Shown piece after piece: positions 6,459-7,539 of a stretch of 7,539 nucleotides of DNA. Position numbers and translations under genes: made by a program. The notes beneath the pieces were generated by a model. That model saw nothing but the letters and a program-made list of their open reading frames with translations. It made no database searches and was not told where the DNA came from. Location: positions 1-7,539 of the forward strand of contig CAIMVB010000176.1 of NCBI GenBank assembly GCA_903844785.1, written 5' to 3'. This DNA is from an uncultured Rhodospirillales bacterium. GTDB taxonomy: Bacteria; Pseudomonadota; Alphaproteobacteria; Acetobacterales; Acetobacteraceae. Position 1 is the first letter of the stretch, and every line of letters starts with the position of its first letter.

Positions 6459-7285
6459 GCAAAGCGCCCCACCCGGCGTGCAAGAAGGCTGGACGCCAAG
6501 ACGATAGAAACGGCTAGAAGCAACAATACGGTCGCGGTTACAGAACCAAGCGCTTCATTGCGCATCAGCAGGAATGACCGCCCCGTCAGCGTTGCTAGGG
6601 TTTGGAAGCGATCGCCAATAAGAAGGCTCGGGATCACAAACATGGAAACCGCAAGCGAAAAGACAAAGGCGATCCCGCTTACCACCCCAGGTAAGGTGAG
6701 CGGAAACAAAATGCGGAAAAATCTCACAACAGGGCCTACACCCAGCGTCGCGCCAGCTTCCATTAATCTGGGATCAATGAGCTTTACAACTGAATATATG
6801 GGCAAAATCATGAAGGGTAAAAAGACATTTGCCGCGCCGACAACCAATCCCGTTTCAGTGAAAAGCAGGCGCTGAGGTTCAGACCAGACACCAATCCCAA
6901 CCAGGAATTGGGAGACTACGCCATCACGCCGCAGCACGACCTGCCAAGCGAAGGCCTTGACCACCACGCCAATTGATAATGGCAGGATGATTGCGGCCAG
7001 AAGTATCACTTGAACGATACCCCGCGCCCGGGCCAGTGCGAAAGCCACAGGGTAACCGATCAAAAGGCACACAAGCGTCACCATGCCGGCGATACGCAAA
7101 GTGTTACCAATCACGCGCCAGGAAAAGGGATCTGCAAAAAAATCCCTGAAAAGGGTGAAGCTGAGCCCCTCCGGGCCCGCAACGCTGCGCACCAAAAGCC
7201 AGGCCAGAGGCAGCGCATATACGAGTAAAAGATAAAAAACCGCGGGTGCCGCAAGCCAGCCGACAAGAGAACGATCAGACTTCAT
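6455..7285 (-). CDS. ABC transporter permease, spermidine/putrescine PotB-type
   Basis: This gene encodes 276 residues. Membrane segments are visible near residues 10-33, 63-88, 92-115, 144-168, 198-221 and 247-268. The EAA loop reads LMEAGATLGVGPVVRFFRIL (174-193), with Gly182 and Pro195 conserved, marking the site of contact with the ATPase. In this family the PotB-like subunit forms a heterodimer with the PotC-like one encoded next. The ATG lies inside an ATGA that overlaps the ATPase stop by four bases, and the 3' end has the same overlap with the next permease, so the three transport genes are translated from one message. Substrate is unknown; the downstream amide hydrolase and racemase-family genes suggest a nitrogen-containing metabolite. 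Confidence 0.92.
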   Translation of the reverse strand: MKSDRSLVGWLAAPAVFYLLLVYALPLAWLLVRSVAGPEGLSFTLFRDFFADPFSWRVIGNTLRIAGMVTLVCLLIGYPVAFALARARGIVQVILLAAIILPLSIGVVVKAFAWQVVLRRDGVVSQFLVGIGVWSEPQRLLFTETGLVVGAANVFLPFMILPIYSVVKLIDPRLMEAGATLGVGPVVRFFRILFPLTLPGVVSGIAFVFSLAVSMFVIPSLLIGDRFQTLATLTGRSFLLMRNEALGSVTATVLLLLAVSIVLASSLLARRVGRFA

Positions 7286-7539
7286 GCGTCCGCCCCGTGC
7301 GGAAAAACGAGCGTATCTTCTGGCGCCCAGGAAATCGGCAAGGCGGCACCTGGATTAATACCGGCCGGCAGCCGCGCCGAAGTTTCAAGCAGGATTGCTT
7401 CAGCGTCAGTTGAAACGAAATGCGCCTGAATTCTTGCCCCCTGAAAGACGATATCGGCAAGCTGCGGCGTTATGACATTGTGCCCTTCAAGAGCGCCGAA
7501 GGAAATGCGTTCAGGCCTTATCCCAAGCAATACTGGGCT
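7282..7539 (-). CDS. ABC transporter ATPase, C-terminal TOBE domain (partial)
   Basis: The last 85 residues of an ATP-binding subunit are present; the frame is still open at the window edge, so the Walker A, signature and Walker B motifs lie outside. The fragment begins SPVLLGIRPERISF. The IRPE motif is the hallmark of the TOBE domain at the end of PotA/UgpC-type ATPases, and the rest (about 70 residues, ending PEDTLVFPHGADA) fits its beta-barrel. A TTG at 7528-7530 is in frame but is not a credible start, because it falls in the middle of the domain. The stop overlaps the start of the first permease by four bases (ATGA), identifying this as the energising subunit of that transporter. Confidence 0.88.
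   Translation of the reverse strand, partial: SPVLLGIRPERISFGALEGHNVITPQLADIVFQGARIQAHFVSTDAEAILLETSARLPAGINPGAALPISWAPEDTLVFPHGADA

Noticed and set aside
7282..7530. A complete small protein starting at TTG 7530
   Set aside because: The sequence is a TOBE domain with its IRPE motif immediately after the supposed start, and the frame stays open to the window edge; it is the tail of a larger ATPase.

Overview
The window looks like chromosomal DNA from a Gram-negative proteobacterium, most likely an alphaproteobacterium. The evidence is fairly GC-rich codon use, Sec and Tat export signals, a spermidine/putrescine-type ABC importer, and a PuuE-like deacetylase with an Asp/Glu racemase-family protein in one cluster. 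The taxonomic call is an inference from gene style; no rRNA or tRNA gene is present to anchor it.

Layout: the 3' end of an unidentified plus-strand gene occupies 1-204. A roughly 300-base gap (205-506) between converging genes follows. All remaining genes lie on the minus strand and are transcribed from high to low coordinates. In transcription order they are: the C-terminal end of an ABC ATPase (7282-7539, running off the window), two ABC permeases (6455-7285 and 5658-6458), a polysaccharide-deacetylase/PuuE-like hydrolase (4708-5658), an Asp/Glu/hydantoin racemase-family protein (3856-4602), and, after a 436-base gap, two tandem exported DUF1254/DUF1214 proteins (1944-3419 and 507-1904).

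The first four minus-strand genes overlap by 1-4 bases (ATGA, ATGA, TGATG), so they form one tightly coupled operon. The racemase-family gene follows 105 bases later, after a perfect 10-bp stem-loop that begins at the deacetylase stop codon. It starts at TTG behind a strong AGGAG ribosome binding site. Together the genes suggest ATP-driven uptake of a small nitrogenous compound, followed by cytoplasmic C-N bond hydrolysis and possibly isomerisation. By analogy with PuuE and hydantoin/allantoin racemases, a cyclic ureide or hydantoin is a reasonable guess, but the substrate is not shown by the sequence.

The DUF1254 pair is a separate unit with its own A/T-rich upstream region. The upstream protein carries a Sec-type signal peptide and the downstream one a twin-arginine signal, so both are predicted to work outside the cytoplasm by different export routes. 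Nothing in the sequence proves a functional link with the ABC operon. I found no CRISPR array, intact mobile element, or clearly new multi-gene system. The most notable point is the apparent absence of both catalytic cysteines in the racemase-family protein.
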